From the NCBI GenBank assembly GCA_022841505.1, contig JALHRK010000002.1, positions 1 to 54,450 of the forward strand: 54,450 bases of DNA, written 5' to 3'. The position numbers were made by a program, and so were the translations under genes. This DNA is from Saprospiraceae bacterium. Its GTDB lineage: Bacteria > Bacteroidota > Bacteroidia > Chitinophagales > Saprospiraceae. Of the stretch, positions 43,886-54,351 are shown one piece after another. The notes below the pieces were generated by a model. It had not been told where the DNA came from. It saw nothing but the letters and a program-made list of their open reading frames with translations, and made no database searches. The stretch's first letter is position 1; each line of letters starts with the position of its first letter.

Positions 43886-43990
43886 GCTCGCGCGTAGGCT
43901 CCGCCTCGCGTGTAGTATTCCGCCGGGCTTCGCCCGCTTTTGGGTCTGCCGGCTAAAGCCAGCGACCACAAGCGCTCACTGCTTCACCAC
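43886..43990. repeat. Mosaic intergenic repeat adjoining the 3' end of a T9SS cargo gene
   Basis: Shares CGCTCGCGCG, CCGCCTCGCGTGTA, hairpin CGGGC-TTC-GCCCG, TTTTGGGTCTGCC, hairpin-like GCCGGC-TAAA-GCCAGC and GACCACAAGCGCTCA with the element at about 208-295. In both places it runs directly into the stop codon of a minus-strand T9SS cargo gene, and similarity continues into the coding end (TGCTTCACCAC). Confidence 0.8.
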
Positions 43991-45727
43991 CTTCCCCTGC
44001 CAAACCACACTTCCCACATCCTCCACACTACAAAAATACACCCCAGCCGCCAAATGCCCAATCTTCAACTCCTGCTGCACCTTCCCATCCACCACCCGCA
44101 GCGGCTCGCGCAGCATTTCCCGGCCCAAGGCATCCCGAAGGATAACCTGAGGATGCTCTAACCTTACCAAAGTTTCGAGCTTTAGTAAAGCCATAGCACC
44201 CGTTACCGGATTTGGGGAAATACTCCCCGAAATGCCACTTCCTGTTTCCGCCACATTATTAATCAATACCTGTATTTCCCTACACAGCGTATCCGCCCCA
44301 CGCGGATTGCTCACCGCCAGACAGACATTATACACCCCCTCTGCCGCGTAAGTATGCACCGGATGTGGCACGGTATCCGTCAATCCATCTCCAAAATCCC
44401 AGTGCCAGCTTCGGATGTCATGAAAACTGGCATCCTGAAAAGTCAATTCCAGCGCCTGGGCATCATAGCTCCAGGCTGCTGTGGGCGGCTGGCGCAGGGT
44501 GTCGCATGGGCTGCCTTCCAGGGCGCCGAGGCGGTAGTTGGGGAAGTTGGGCATGGAGAAGGCATTGTATGTAGGGAGCTCTACGCAGTGCTGGCAGACA
44601 TCGCAGCTGTCGCCGGGGAGATCGGGGTTGTTGATGACGTGCATGACGTCTACACCATTGGGGGCATTGATATAGATTTTTCCATCTGGAGCTAATTGAC
44701 AAAAATAAAAAGCCGTTGCAAATGGCGACATAAAACCGTCATAAACGGCTACCGTATCTTTTGTAGCCTCAATGTCGTCAGCCCAGAGGTCATATTGATA
44801 AACATAGCGTAATGCCGAGATGTAGAGATAACGAGAGCTCGGGGAAATAGCAGCACCCCCGGCAATTATTTCATCATCTAAAAAATTAATTACAATCGGA
44901 TTACTTAATTGGCCTATGCATCTATCAAAATCATAGATATAGATAAAGTGCCCCAACTGTAAACTTCTAAGAGTATATTGTACAAATTTTGACCCGTCGG
45001 GCGTAAAAACAACCTGGCCGGCTCCTGAGTGGATGCTGTCTTCCAGCATCTGTGGCTCCTGTAGATGAATACCATTTGGATTGATCAAAATTCTATAGAA
45101 GCGGTTAGAGTGACGCTCCTGAATGATGGACCACCAGTCTCGACCATTGGCATGTCTGACGGCGCAGACCTTACCTGTGTTTAAAGTATCCGCAATAATT
45201 AGTTGATTTTTGGTGATGACGGCACCCAAACCGTTTTGGGCTTTTTGATTGATAAAAGAGTAATAAAATCTTCTTACATGACTAGGATCTTGGGGATCAT
45301 TTGTCCAATCCCGGGCAGCATGCAGAAGGAGGTATAAACTATCGTGTTCCGGGAAAGGCAAAAAAACAGCTCCCTGAACCAAACTCAGGCCAGTATGTGC
45401 AAAATCATTTGAATACTGCCCGGGATTGAGGCCTCCTCCGTTCTCCATCTGCTCATGGATAGCATTGGCAATAAAAATGCCATTCGTATAAAAAAGCAAG
45501 TTACCCGCTGTATCGCAAATGCTGGCATTGGTGCGTTGCAGGTTCATGGTGGTAGAAATATAGTAAATATCTACCGGGGTTTCATTAAAGTCCATGATAT
45601 AACCGTCCACTCCTGAAATATTCAAATCTCTATCCTGAGCCATCAACCACATATAGTCGTGCTTTTGTGCTTTGATATGGGTGACTGATAGCGTTAAGCA
45701 TACCAACGACAGCCAGTATTTGTTCAT
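43976..45727 (-). CDS. Secreted beta-propeller-like protein with PKD domain and T9SS type A sorting domain
   Basis: 583 residues with signal peptide (MNKYWLSLVCLTLSVTHIKA). Residues about 25-410 have the repeating strand pattern of a propeller-like domain (CDTAGNLLFYTNGIFI, GQVVFTPDGSKFVQYT, AAISPSSRYLYIS, CQLAPDGKIYINA), seen in many Bacteroidota secreted proteins. A PKD domain follows at about 425-500 (SWHWDFGDG, GVYNVCLAVSN), then a type A sorting domain ([38 protein letters not shown]). Expected on the surface or outside. The upstream giant gene is on the same strand and a hairpin lies 15 bp before this start, so co-transcription by read-through is possible. Confidence 0.82.
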   Translation of the reverse strand: MNKYWLSLVCLTLSVTHIKAQKHDYMWLMAQDRDLNISGVDGYIMDFNETPVDIYYISTTMNLQRTNASICDTAGNLLFYTNGIFIANAIHEQMENGGGLNPGQYSNDFAHTGLSLVQGAVFLPFPEHDSLYLLLHAARDWTNDPQDPSHVRRFYYSFINQKAQNGLGAVITKNQLIIADTLNTGKVCAVRHANGRDWWSIIQERHSNRFYRILINPNGIHLQEPQMLEDSIHSGAGQVVFTPDGSKFVQYTLRSLQLGHFIYIYDFDRCIGQLSNPIVINFLDDEIIAGGAAISPSSRYLYISALRYVYQYDLWADDIEATKDTVAVYDGFMSPFATAFYFCQLAPDGKIYINAPNGVDVMHVINNPDLPGDSCDVCQHCVELPTYNAFSMPNFPNYRLGALEGSPCDTLRQPPTAAWSYDAQALELTFQDASFHDIRSWHWDFGDGLTDTVPHPVHTYAAEGVYNVCLAVSNPRGADTLCREIQVLINNVAETGSGISGSISPNPVTGAMALLKLETLVRLEHPQVILRDALGREMLREPLRVVDGKVQQELKIGHLAAGVYFCSVEDVGSVVWQGKVVKQ

Positions 45728-45741
45728 AACTAATAATTAAA

Positions 45742-45773
45742 GAGCGGTATCAGGTTTTGTCCTGATACCGCTC
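45742..45773 (-). terminator. Rho-independent terminator after the giant surface-protein gene
   Basis: A perfect 13-bp stem (GAGCGGTATCAGG / CCTGATACCGCTC) with a 6-nt loop, 12 bp after the stop of the giant gene; on the minus strand it is followed by TTTAATTATT. It ends only 15 bp before the next gene's ATG at 45727. Confidence 0.8.
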
Positions 45774-45785
45774 ATGATGAAGTAT

Positions 45786-48700
45786 TTAAGGTGTAATCAC
45801 AATTTTACTGAACGCCAGCATCTGCCTGGCTGACTGAATGCTGCATCCATAAACTCCTGGAGTTACGTCCCCGGTGTGCAGATAGTAACTGGCCGTTCCT
45901 GCGTTTAAAGGCTGGATGATTTTTCTGCGACCGAATAGATCGGTCAGGATCAACAGCACTTCTTCCTGTAAAGGCTGGCTAAAGCTCACAGTGAAACCAT
46001 CCTTAGCAGGGTTGGGATACAGGTGCATTTCAAGCACTTCTGTTGCTCCTGATGGCGCTTCTGTTTCCTGTACCTTGAGTTCTGCCAAAGCTTCTGGCAA
46101 GCCTTCTTCCTCCTGTAGGGCTTGCGCCGTACCGCCTCTTCCACACAGTGCATCATCGTTGAATACTGACTTTGGCTCAATCAAGCGGTAAAGGCTGCGC
46201 GCTGTATACACCGCATCACCGCCTACCCAAGGGCATTGTGCGGCAATGGCTTGCAGCGTTTTTTCCTGGGTTCCTGTAAAGGAATTTGTTCCTTTTAGGA
46301 GAACCGAGAGGGAAATACCCGCCACTGACTTTTCATTGCTTTCGTACAATTTTAGGGCGATGATAGCAGCATTTTCGGCAAGCAATGTATCTGCCCGAAG
46401 ACTGCGGCGGGCTAAGATGACTCCATACAGACTGTCCTGAATATGTGTGGATTCGCCAATTTCTTCAAACAGGCCATCTCGGAGGGAAAGTAGAGTAATA
46501 CTATCTCCGCCGACTGCAGTAAGCAGGTCGGTTGTAATTGTCGCCAAACTGTCTATCAAAACCCAAAGGACATTCTGTGTGTTACGGTAAGCCGTTATCT
46601 CTATAGAATCAGCAGCAAAAGCATCTTTCATGCCTTCGTACAAGGCATAAAACTTGCCTACAGATTCGTTTGCTTTGGCACTTTCAAAATTCTCATACGT
46701 ATTGATGCCCACTCCAAAGCCAGTGTGATTTTGCATTTTGTGGTATAAGTCCTTTTCTGCAATCCAGCGCAGTACAGGGTGCAAAATGCCACCGTTGGCC
46801 ACCAGAACATCCGTCGCTTCAGGAGAAAAATTAGGCGTCAGGCCAGGCAGGCAAGCATTTTCAGTTGTATCACAAATGTAAGTATTCCCGCTCTGAGGGA
46901 AAAACCATCCTACTCCAGGAAAAGGATTAGGAGGCATTAATAAAGGATTAGCTCCTGAATTAACAAAGAAGGGGGCATTTTCTACATGTTCAGGTATTAT
47001 AGCATCAAACCTCGCCCCATTGCCCCCAAAACTCCCTGTCCAAATATTCCCCCGATGCACTTGTGCATTAAAAATAGCCAGATCCAGATGCAACCCGATG
47101 TTATTTTCACTCATTTCATTCCCCCGCAGCGTGGTGCTGGTACTGGTACCGGCAAAACGAATGCCCGTTTCAAAGCCGTAAGAAGTGTTGCAATCAATGA
47201 GCAACTCCGGGCTGTTTTCTACATTCAGCCCCCGGCGGCCATTGTCTCCATCATCTGTTCCGATGCGGTTGCATTGGAAGGTGCTGTTGGAGGAACCCAA
47301 TACATGGATACCATTGCCCAAAGCATCGGTATTGATCACGGAGTTTTCCAAAATGCGCCATTTTTCTACATTTTGAACAAAGATGCCATTTCTTGAGCGA
47401 CCTTCCACCTCATTGCGCTGGACGCTGGCCAAACTGTGTGGCTCAAAATCCATTCCCTCATTAATGCTAATGCCTGCATTTCCGGAAATGCTGTCTGTGC
47501 CGATTTTGATCCGGTTTTCTTCAATGGTAAAGGAGAAGGTGTCCAAAGAAGGGCTGTTGATGGCGGCAGTGATGCCTTCCCAGGTGGCTTCGATGTAGTT
47601 ATCGCGCACGGTTACTCCGCGGTCTATGGCTCTTGTTATGAGGATACCAGTTTCCATGTCCAGCATCCGGTTGTCGGATATTCTGGCATGACCCCGTACC
47701 ACATCAATACCTCTGGTACAATTAATGAAGGATGGGGTCGCTATTTGCGATCCCGGAGGGTTGTCAGAAAATGGCTGGTCTCCGTATCCGGTTTGCATCA
47801 GCGTGCTACTATTACCACCCCGGAATAAAATCCCCGCAGAGAGCAGATCAAAACCCGCGAAAGGAATCTCGACAATATCCTCAAATTGCGCGCCTTGAAC
47901 AATCAGGTTGGAATTGAACGCCCGGATGCCGCAGTACAAACCTTTGAAGCGATTGGCCGTGGCAGCATTCAAGGGATCATCCGTCGGTCCGGCAGGCGAC
48001 GGCCCGGATACGGTGAAATTGACAGCATTATTCACCTCAATGCCTGAAAAAGAAATCGGAAAAACGGGAAGCGGTCCAAAGACGGTAAGCAACGGCTTCA
48101 AGTGCTGGGCAGTAAATATAAAATCGTTGTTCACAATGCTGTGTATAATGATCTGGCCGGTGTCTATCCCGGGTACCAGTATCCCGGTAAAATTGTTCTC
48201 AAACGTGCTGCCGGTAACCGCTATATTCGAACCATTGCGCGCTTCGATGGCATTGGTTGCATCGCGGAAAATGGAACTGCGTACCATCAGGCTGGCGCCG
48301 TCTTGTACGAGAATATTATTCCAGAGAAAATCACAGCCCTGCAAAAGTGCTGAATTAATAGAAAGATTGCGCCCGGACTGAATGACAATGGAGGAACCCG
48401 CATCCAGCGTGATGGTGTCGCTGCTGAAAACGTAATTCGTGTCAATGGTTAGAATGCCCTGAATACAAATGTTCTCGGAGGTGCTGCCCGGGTTCAGTAA
48501 TTCCGCTTCGATAACGTCTGAAAGCAACAAATTGCCGGCTAAAACAACCGCGCCCTCAGGACAGCAATCTATGGCCTCGCAATTGGTCGCTACTACAGTC
48601 AGAACAGTCGAAACCGTTCCGCATTCATTTGCGGCCTCCAGCACAACCTCATAAATGCCCGGCTCATCAAATTCAAAAGCAGTGCTGTCTCCTACATAGA

Positions 48701-51700
48701 TGCTGTCGCCGGGGAAGAACCAGGTGAGGGTATCCGCATTTCCGGCTGCCTCGAAACTAAAGAGATTGCAGGTCGTTGAATCTAAAGTCACGCTGGCTTC
48801 TACTTCCGGCAAAAACGGCGGGATGATGAGGGTATCCACCGCTGTGAAGGGCTCGCCGCACTCGTTATAAATGACATGCACCACCACAAGAAAAGAATCT
48901 GCATCAGCATAGGTATGCGTAACACTGGCAAAGGTTGTATCAAATCCATCGCCATCGCCAAAATTCCAGAGATTTACATAGTTGTTTGCGTGGGCGTCAG
49001 TCGCTAAAAAGTCCACTTCGCCACAATCTCCAATGGAATAAGAAAAAATTCCCGTAAACACCGTAGCAGAAACATTTACCGTATCCGTCAGCGAGCATCC
49101 CGGGTGTTCCGGCAGGGTTACGGTTACGGTATAAGTGCCTGCATTGGTATAGAGGTGGGTGATCTGCCCGGAGATGGTTGTGTCATTCTGGCCATCGCCG
49201 AAATCCCACGCAAACGGGCCATCGCCGCCGGTCACTTCAAAGGCGCGTATAAGATTGCAGGCCACGGTGTCATAAACCGACAGTTCATAAGGAAAAGTCT
49301 CTATGAACGTGACCGTCACGCTATCCTGTTCGGCAAAGCATTCGGCAAAATCTTCAAAGCCTTCGCTGACGATTTCCCGCATGAGGATGTAGGTGGTGGT
49401 TTCTGATGGCAAAACCAGCAGTTCGGGGATGGTGTCGCTGGCTTCTTCATCCACCCAAACTGTAAGTGTACCTGCCGAATCTATCCGGGTGTCATATTCA
49501 AGCAAAACACTGTCGGTCAGGGTTTTCCAGGTGTAGCGTACGCGCATGTTCGACAACATGCAAAAGTCTGCACCTCCCAAAGCAAGCAGGGTATCGCACT
49601 CGTAGAAATCGCGGTCTTCGCCGGCTGTGAAGTTGTCGGGGATGACTTCAAATTCATCAAGGTACATATGAACACTATGGGTTGAACCGGAGTCAATCTC
49701 AGGATAAAACCACAGCCCTGTATAATTGGGCGAGCCCCCAGGTATACTAAAGCAAGTAGCTGCCCTTTGGAAGGCGGGACCGGTTGAAGTTTCAAAACTC
49801 ATCAGTTGTAATTCATTTCCTTCAGCCGTATTAATTTGGTTGAATTGAATATGCTGATCTTCACAGGTTGCAAACTGTTCGATGATTCCTTCATCCACCA
49901 TTTTGGCATTCATGGAAAAATGGATGCTGCCGGATGCTTGTGCAAGCAGTTGAAGAGACAAAAAATAGGCTCCTACTTCTAACGTCAATGGTGTATAGGC
50001 CGATTCAACTCTATTATCCAGAGGGCTTATATACTTGCCTTCAATATGCAGCGCTCCTGGTGGAATAGGTGGAGTAGTTGCGTCATAATAAGAAGAATAA
50101 TCAGGGGTTTCTGTCGCAGCAAACCAGCCAGGAAAATCAAAACAAGGCTCGAAACTTGAGGTAGGACATTGTATAACATCAACAAAAAATACTAAGGTAT
50201 CCCCCTCTTCACCATAAGCTACTACATGAGGATTGCAAATTAAATTACAGCTATTGACTTTTGGAACATCTTCTTCGGTAATAAAGAAATTGCAATCTTC
50301 GCAACGTTCAACAAATACAGTCACTCTTACAGAATTGCCTTCTTGGGAACACGCTGTTGACATGGGTGTATAGCGAAAGGAGTAATCACCTGGCTTACAA
50401 GCATTAATGGTCAAAGTTCCATCGTGATTATCTATAATTTCTATATCAGGGCGGATTGCAGAAATGAAGGCGATACTATCCGCTCCAACATCGTTGCCCA
50501 AAATATCTTCCAGATGAATCGTGAAGGATGTCGAGTCTTCGCACAAAGAGAATACGAACGATTCTTCAGAACAGGCCATAATTGGGTCATGATTCCCTGC
50601 AACCGAGCAGGAACAATTTTCCATCTCAAACACCCGGTACCCCAAATCACAGAGTATTCGTTTTTCGCCTTCCTCTATGAGATCGAGCCTTTCCCCTATG
50701 GGTATAAAAGGATCCATCAGATAAGGAGCTAAAGCGCCCGCACAAGAATTATTCAAATGGCTGAAAGAAGAACCCTGATTAGCGCTTTCATCTTGTCCTG
50801 TAGTATAATCTCCTGTGTAAATGGGAAATGTTGCCATATTATCGAAGGAGGCAAATTCCATCTGAGGGCCAGGGTCATCAGTGCAACTGGCATGCAAATC
50901 TGTTTCAACAACGATAGCTGGATTAAGTATCCAACTGAAGGGAAATGTAGGATGCCTCATAATAAGAGGTGTTCCATCTTCTAATTTCAGGTGGGTATCG
51001 TAGCGGGTATAGGATGATAATCCTGTCAAAAGATAGCCGCCATCCAGGATTTTTATTGCAGAGGCGAATCCCAGAATGTGTAGCCCTTCGTGAAGCATGA
51101 CGGTATATAAATCAAATTGGTTAACCGGAACATCAGAAGTATCGCCAAGATGGTAGTTATTATTAAAATTGACTTCTACTATTCCATGATAAATTTCATT
51201 GGATTGGTTGGAATACCCGGGATTGTTAATGATTTTCCAGGGCAATCCATCTATAATTCCCCCATTGGAAGCATAATAGCTAAATTCGTAAACAGGGGTT
51301 GCTCCGGCTAAGGGTTTGCTATTAGAGGTTGGCATTGTTTTAATGTGTATCTTGATTTTCGGTAGTTCTGCTTCTTCGTCACAAGGGTTTGCATTTCTTT
51401 GGATCAGGTGAGAAAGGTAAGCGAAAGCCTTGCAGGCAGCCCGTCGTCGTTCTGCCCCCAGAATATTATCGTTAAATCCTGTATCTATATCGGCTATACA
51501 ATCCTGAAAATGTAATTCAAAGTAATTCTCTTCATAGTGTGGTATATCTGTGAATTCATCGCAGCCACATGCTTCAAGCGGTGACTCTGGTAAAGCCAGT
51601 TCCTCCGCCAGGTAAATATTACCGAATCGGTCAGAAAAAAGCAGTGCGCTGCTGTCCGTAATCTCGGGGGGCGATTTGTAGAATTTCCCACAAACGCCAA

Positions 51701-52800
51701 AAGCAGGCGCTTCTTCTTCATTCGCCTCCACCTCCAGCACCATCTCCCCAATCGCCCCAATCTCGCTATCATTCCCACCCTCCAAATTCGTCAGCTCAAA
51801 GGTATAGGTTGCACTACTGTCCGATTCTTCCAGCACCACCGTAAAACACTGCACCGTATCGCCTTCCTCAAAAGTCAGGGTTTGCGGCTCAAAACCGATC
51901 AGGTGCGGCAGCGAATCTGTGGTCAGCGCCACATCCACGGTTACCGGGCTGCAATAGCACGGGTTTTGCAGGTTTACGCAGATTTGGACGGTATCGCCGC
52001 CCTGAGCTGCCAGGCTGCTATCGGCAAAGGTGACTTCAGTGGACGGAATCGTATCAGACTGCGCCACGCTGATGTTGGTAAAAGTCGCGTTGATGGTCGT
52101 GCCGCTGCTGGTGCTGAAAGCAGCCATGCCGATCACGACGCAGTCGGTCATGGACAGCGCCGTATTGAAAGCCACGTTCCAACTGGTTCCGTTGGTGGAC
52201 CAGGAGCCGATGACCTGCGTGCCGCTCCGGTTGATTTTCAGCCATTGGTGGCCGGACGCCATATAAGATGCCTGAAATTGCAAACCATTCGTGGTACTCC
52301 GCAGATGCCGGAATACCGTGCTGCCTTTCTGGGTCATGATGGCGCCCTTGCGCGCACCCGCCGCGTTGCTTTCGCGCACAAACAAGCCGGCGTAGCCGCC
52401 CGATAGTGCCGATACTTTGGCAATGAGCTGGCCATCGCCGCAGAGTTCCTGGTATACAATTTCCTGGTTGTCGGACGTAGCGCCTGATGCCGTCACGGCA
52501 TTGGTGGAGATGACAACCGTGTCCGGCGCGCATTCATCGTAGGTGGCGCTGTAGGTGGTTGCAGAGCCCAGCAACAAATCCTGCCAGGGTGCGCAGGAAA
52601 CTTTAGAAGCCATGCTTGACATTATGCGCACGGGGGGGGGAGGGGAAGCTTGCCTCCATTTTTTGCGTAAGCGAGGTAATCCCCTCTGAATCAAACCGAA
52701 ATAACAGATTGTAGCCGCCATCTATAGCAAACAGGCAAAACACCCCAGCCACAAGCAAGGCCGGCAGCACAAATTTGAAAGCGGAAAGAAAATTTTTCAT
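45786..52800 (-). CDS. Giant T9SS-exported surface protein with metalloprotease-like, PKD and beta-helix domains; 5' end frameshifted at a C9 tract
   Basis: One frame runs 2311 codons from an ATG at 52721, but that start has no signal peptide. In another frame, an ATG at 52800 gives a convincing export signal (MKNFLSAFKFVLPALLVAGV) and runs to a C9 tract (52632-52640 on the plus strand, G9). Losing one C (or gaining two) joins the two frames. Domains in order, counting from 52721: DUF1349/concanavalin-like module (about 70-215), Calx-beta-like (225-330), metalloprotease-like region with HEGLHILGF (about 540) and a possible Met-turn LMDPF (about 667), Ig/cadherin-like module (700-810), two PKD domains (WDFGDGQND, WNFGDGDG, about 1170 and 1255), right-handed beta-helix repeats (about 1400-1910), and a T9SS type A sorting domain (LYPNPAKDGF, GVYGCSI). 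Likely an adhesin or degradative surface protein; function inferred. Confidence 0.8.
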
Positions 52801-53168
52801 AAGCAGCATATTTGGTTTATATAAAAAAGCAAACACTTCAAGCATTCCGGAGGAATTGCCTGGCGGGGTAGTAGAACAGCATGAACCAACAGACCACCTT
52901 GGGTGGCATGGCAAAAAATTTGTGTTTGCTCTAATGTGCCGCAAAATTTACGGCTTTGTATTGACTGACGACGCAGGCAGGGTAGTTTCCCAAGTGAGGG
53001 ATGCAAGGAAAGCGCCGTCATAGACGTTGTGTACAAATATAGCCGGTCTTACCCGAAAAAGGAAGGGCAAGCGTGTTAAGGTTTCGGACAATTTCGGACA
53101 AATGGTTGCTTTTTCAAAAAAACATCCATAAACCTACCCCGGTAAAGTAGAAATTACCTTTGACTGCG
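52801..53168. promoter_or_regulatory. Intergenic region between the giant gene and prs
   Basis: About 370 bp without a credible gene. It has a minus-strand -7-like box TATATTTG (53034-53041), far (about 230 bp) from the giant gene's start, and a near-match TAAATTTTG at about 52945. A 10-bp-spaced direct repeat, TTTCGGACA at 53082-53090 and 53092-53100, lies upstream of prs and could be a protein-binding site. Confidence 0.35.
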
Positions 53169-53176
53169 TACTTTTG
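53169..53176 (+). promoter_or_regulatory. -7 box for prs
   Basis: TACTTTTG followed by C fits TAnnTTTG and would give a leader of about 55 nt to the ATG at 53238. A second match, TACCTTTG at 53155-53162, is 14 bp upstream. No clear -33 TTTG. Confidence 0.45.
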
Positions 53177-53237
53177 CAATCTCGAAGGCACGCGCATTCC
53201 TCGAGCGCTGATGATTCGCGACTTTAGCTCAAAAACT

Positions 53238-54182
53238 ATGCAGAACCCAATGATCGAAGTCAAACTCTTCGCCGGAACGCAATCACAATATCTGGCCGAA
53301 AAAATAGCCGATTTCTACGGCCAGAAATTAGGGGATGTACAGGTCAATCGCTTTAGTGACGGCGAAATGCAACCGGTCATCAACGAATCGGTGAGGGGCA
53401 GCTACAGCTTTTTCATCCAGTCTACGTTTTCCCCTATGGAAAACCTGATGGAGCTTTTGCTGATGATAGACGCCGCCAAACGCGCTTCGGCGGGTTATAT
53501 CACGGCAGTCATACCCTATTTCGGGTATGCAAGGCAGGATCGGAAAGACAAGCCCCGCGTGCCCATTTCCGCCAAACTGGTCGCTTCTTTGCTGGAAGCT
53601 GCGGGCGTGGACCGCATCATGACGATGGATTTGCACGCCGATCAGATCCAGGGGTTTTTCAATGTGCCGGTGGACCACCTGAAAAGCGAAGCCATCTACG
53701 TCCCCTACCTCCAGGAACAAGACCTGACGAACGCCATTTTTGCCTCGCCGGATGTGGGCGGGGTAAAACGCGCCCGGATGTATGCACAACATTTTGGCAA
53801 AGAACTGGTTATTTGCGATAAGCAGCGCAAGCGCGCCAATGAAATTGCCAGCATGACGGTCATCGGGGAAGTCAGCGGCGCAGACGTCATTTTGGTGGAC
53901 GACCTTGTGGATACGGCCGGAACGCTTTGCAAAGCAGCCGAAGCTATTCTGGAAAAAGGCGCCAACAGCGTTCGCGCCCTCTGCACGCATCCGGTTTTGT
54001 CGGGGAAAGCGTACGAAAACATCGAAAATTCCATGCTGGACGAACTCATTGTGAGCGATACCATCCCTTTGCGGCAAGCTTCTCCCAAAATTAAAGTGCT
54101 TTCCACTGCAAAATTGTTTGCACGCGCCATCCGGAATACGCACGAACATCGTTCTATTTCCGCATTATTTGTAGGCGGATAA
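53238..54182 (+). CDS. prs: Ribose-phosphate pyrophosphokinase (PRPP synthetase)
   Basis: 314 residues from the ATG at 53238 (MQNPMIEVKLFAGTQSQYLA); the frame extends upstream to an earlier start near 53160, but that part contains the promoter boxes and adds residues not seen in the family. Motifs: RFSDGEMQPVINESVRG, PYFGYARQDRKDKPRVPISAKL, the catalytic/ribose-binding DLHADQIQGFF, and the PRPP-binding loop VILVDDLVDTAGTLCKAA. It makes PRPP from ribose 5-phosphate and ATP for nucleotide, His and Trp synthesis. Single gene, flanked by a hairpin downstream. Confidence 0.95.
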   Translation: MQNPMIEVKLFAGTQSQYLAEKIADFYGQKLGDVQVNRFSDGEMQPVINESVRGSYSFFIQSTFSPMENLMELLLMIDAAKRASAGYITAVIPYFGYARQDRKDKPRVPISAKLVASLLEAAGVDRIMTMDLHADQIQGFFNVPVDHLKSEAIYVPYLQEQDLTNAIFASPDVGGVKRARMYAQHFGKELVICDKQRKRANEIASMTVIGEVSGADVILVDDLVDTAGTLCKAAEAILEKGANSVRALCTHPVLSGKAYENIENSMLDELIVSDTIPLRQASPKIKVLSTAKLFARAIRNTHEHRSISALFVGG

Positions 54183-54222
54183 ATCGTGTCTGTCTTTAAG
54201 GTCCGATAGCTGCGTTATGCTC

Positions 54223-54268
54223 GGCCCAAAAGCGGTCATTTATGCGAATAAACTCCCGTTTTTGGGCC
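54223..54268 (+). repeat. Long hairpin downstream of prs
   Basis: Arms GGCCCAAAAGCGG and CCCGTTTTTGGGCC pair over about 12 of 13 positions around a loop of about 20 nt, 41 bp after the prs stop. There is no T-run after it, so terminator activity is uncertain. It leads into the inverted copy (54272-54309) of the repeat at 40808-40844. Confidence 0.55.
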
Positions 54269-54271
54269 TTC

Positions 54272-54309
54272 GCAAGCCTTGCTCTCGAACCCTAAAGCTC
54301 AGACACCAG
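54272..54309. repeat. Inverted copy of the 40808-40844 intergenic repeat
   Basis: The reverse complement contains GTTCGAGAGCAAGGC with CTTTAG and GGTGTCTG in the same order as at 40808-40844, with a few substitutions. Confidence 0.7.
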
Positions 54310-54351
54310 CAAATTCTCCCGTGCAACATAATTAGCAAATTACGTCCTTAT

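Noticed and set aside
43748-43969. Minus- and plus-strand short open frames with near-identical peptides (QNSQDYRIFR)
   Set aside because: They arise from the symmetry of the 37-bp inverted repeat, not from coding.
53328-54149. 273-codon minus-strand open frame
   Set aside because: Shadow of prs; low-complexity composition and no recognisable domain.
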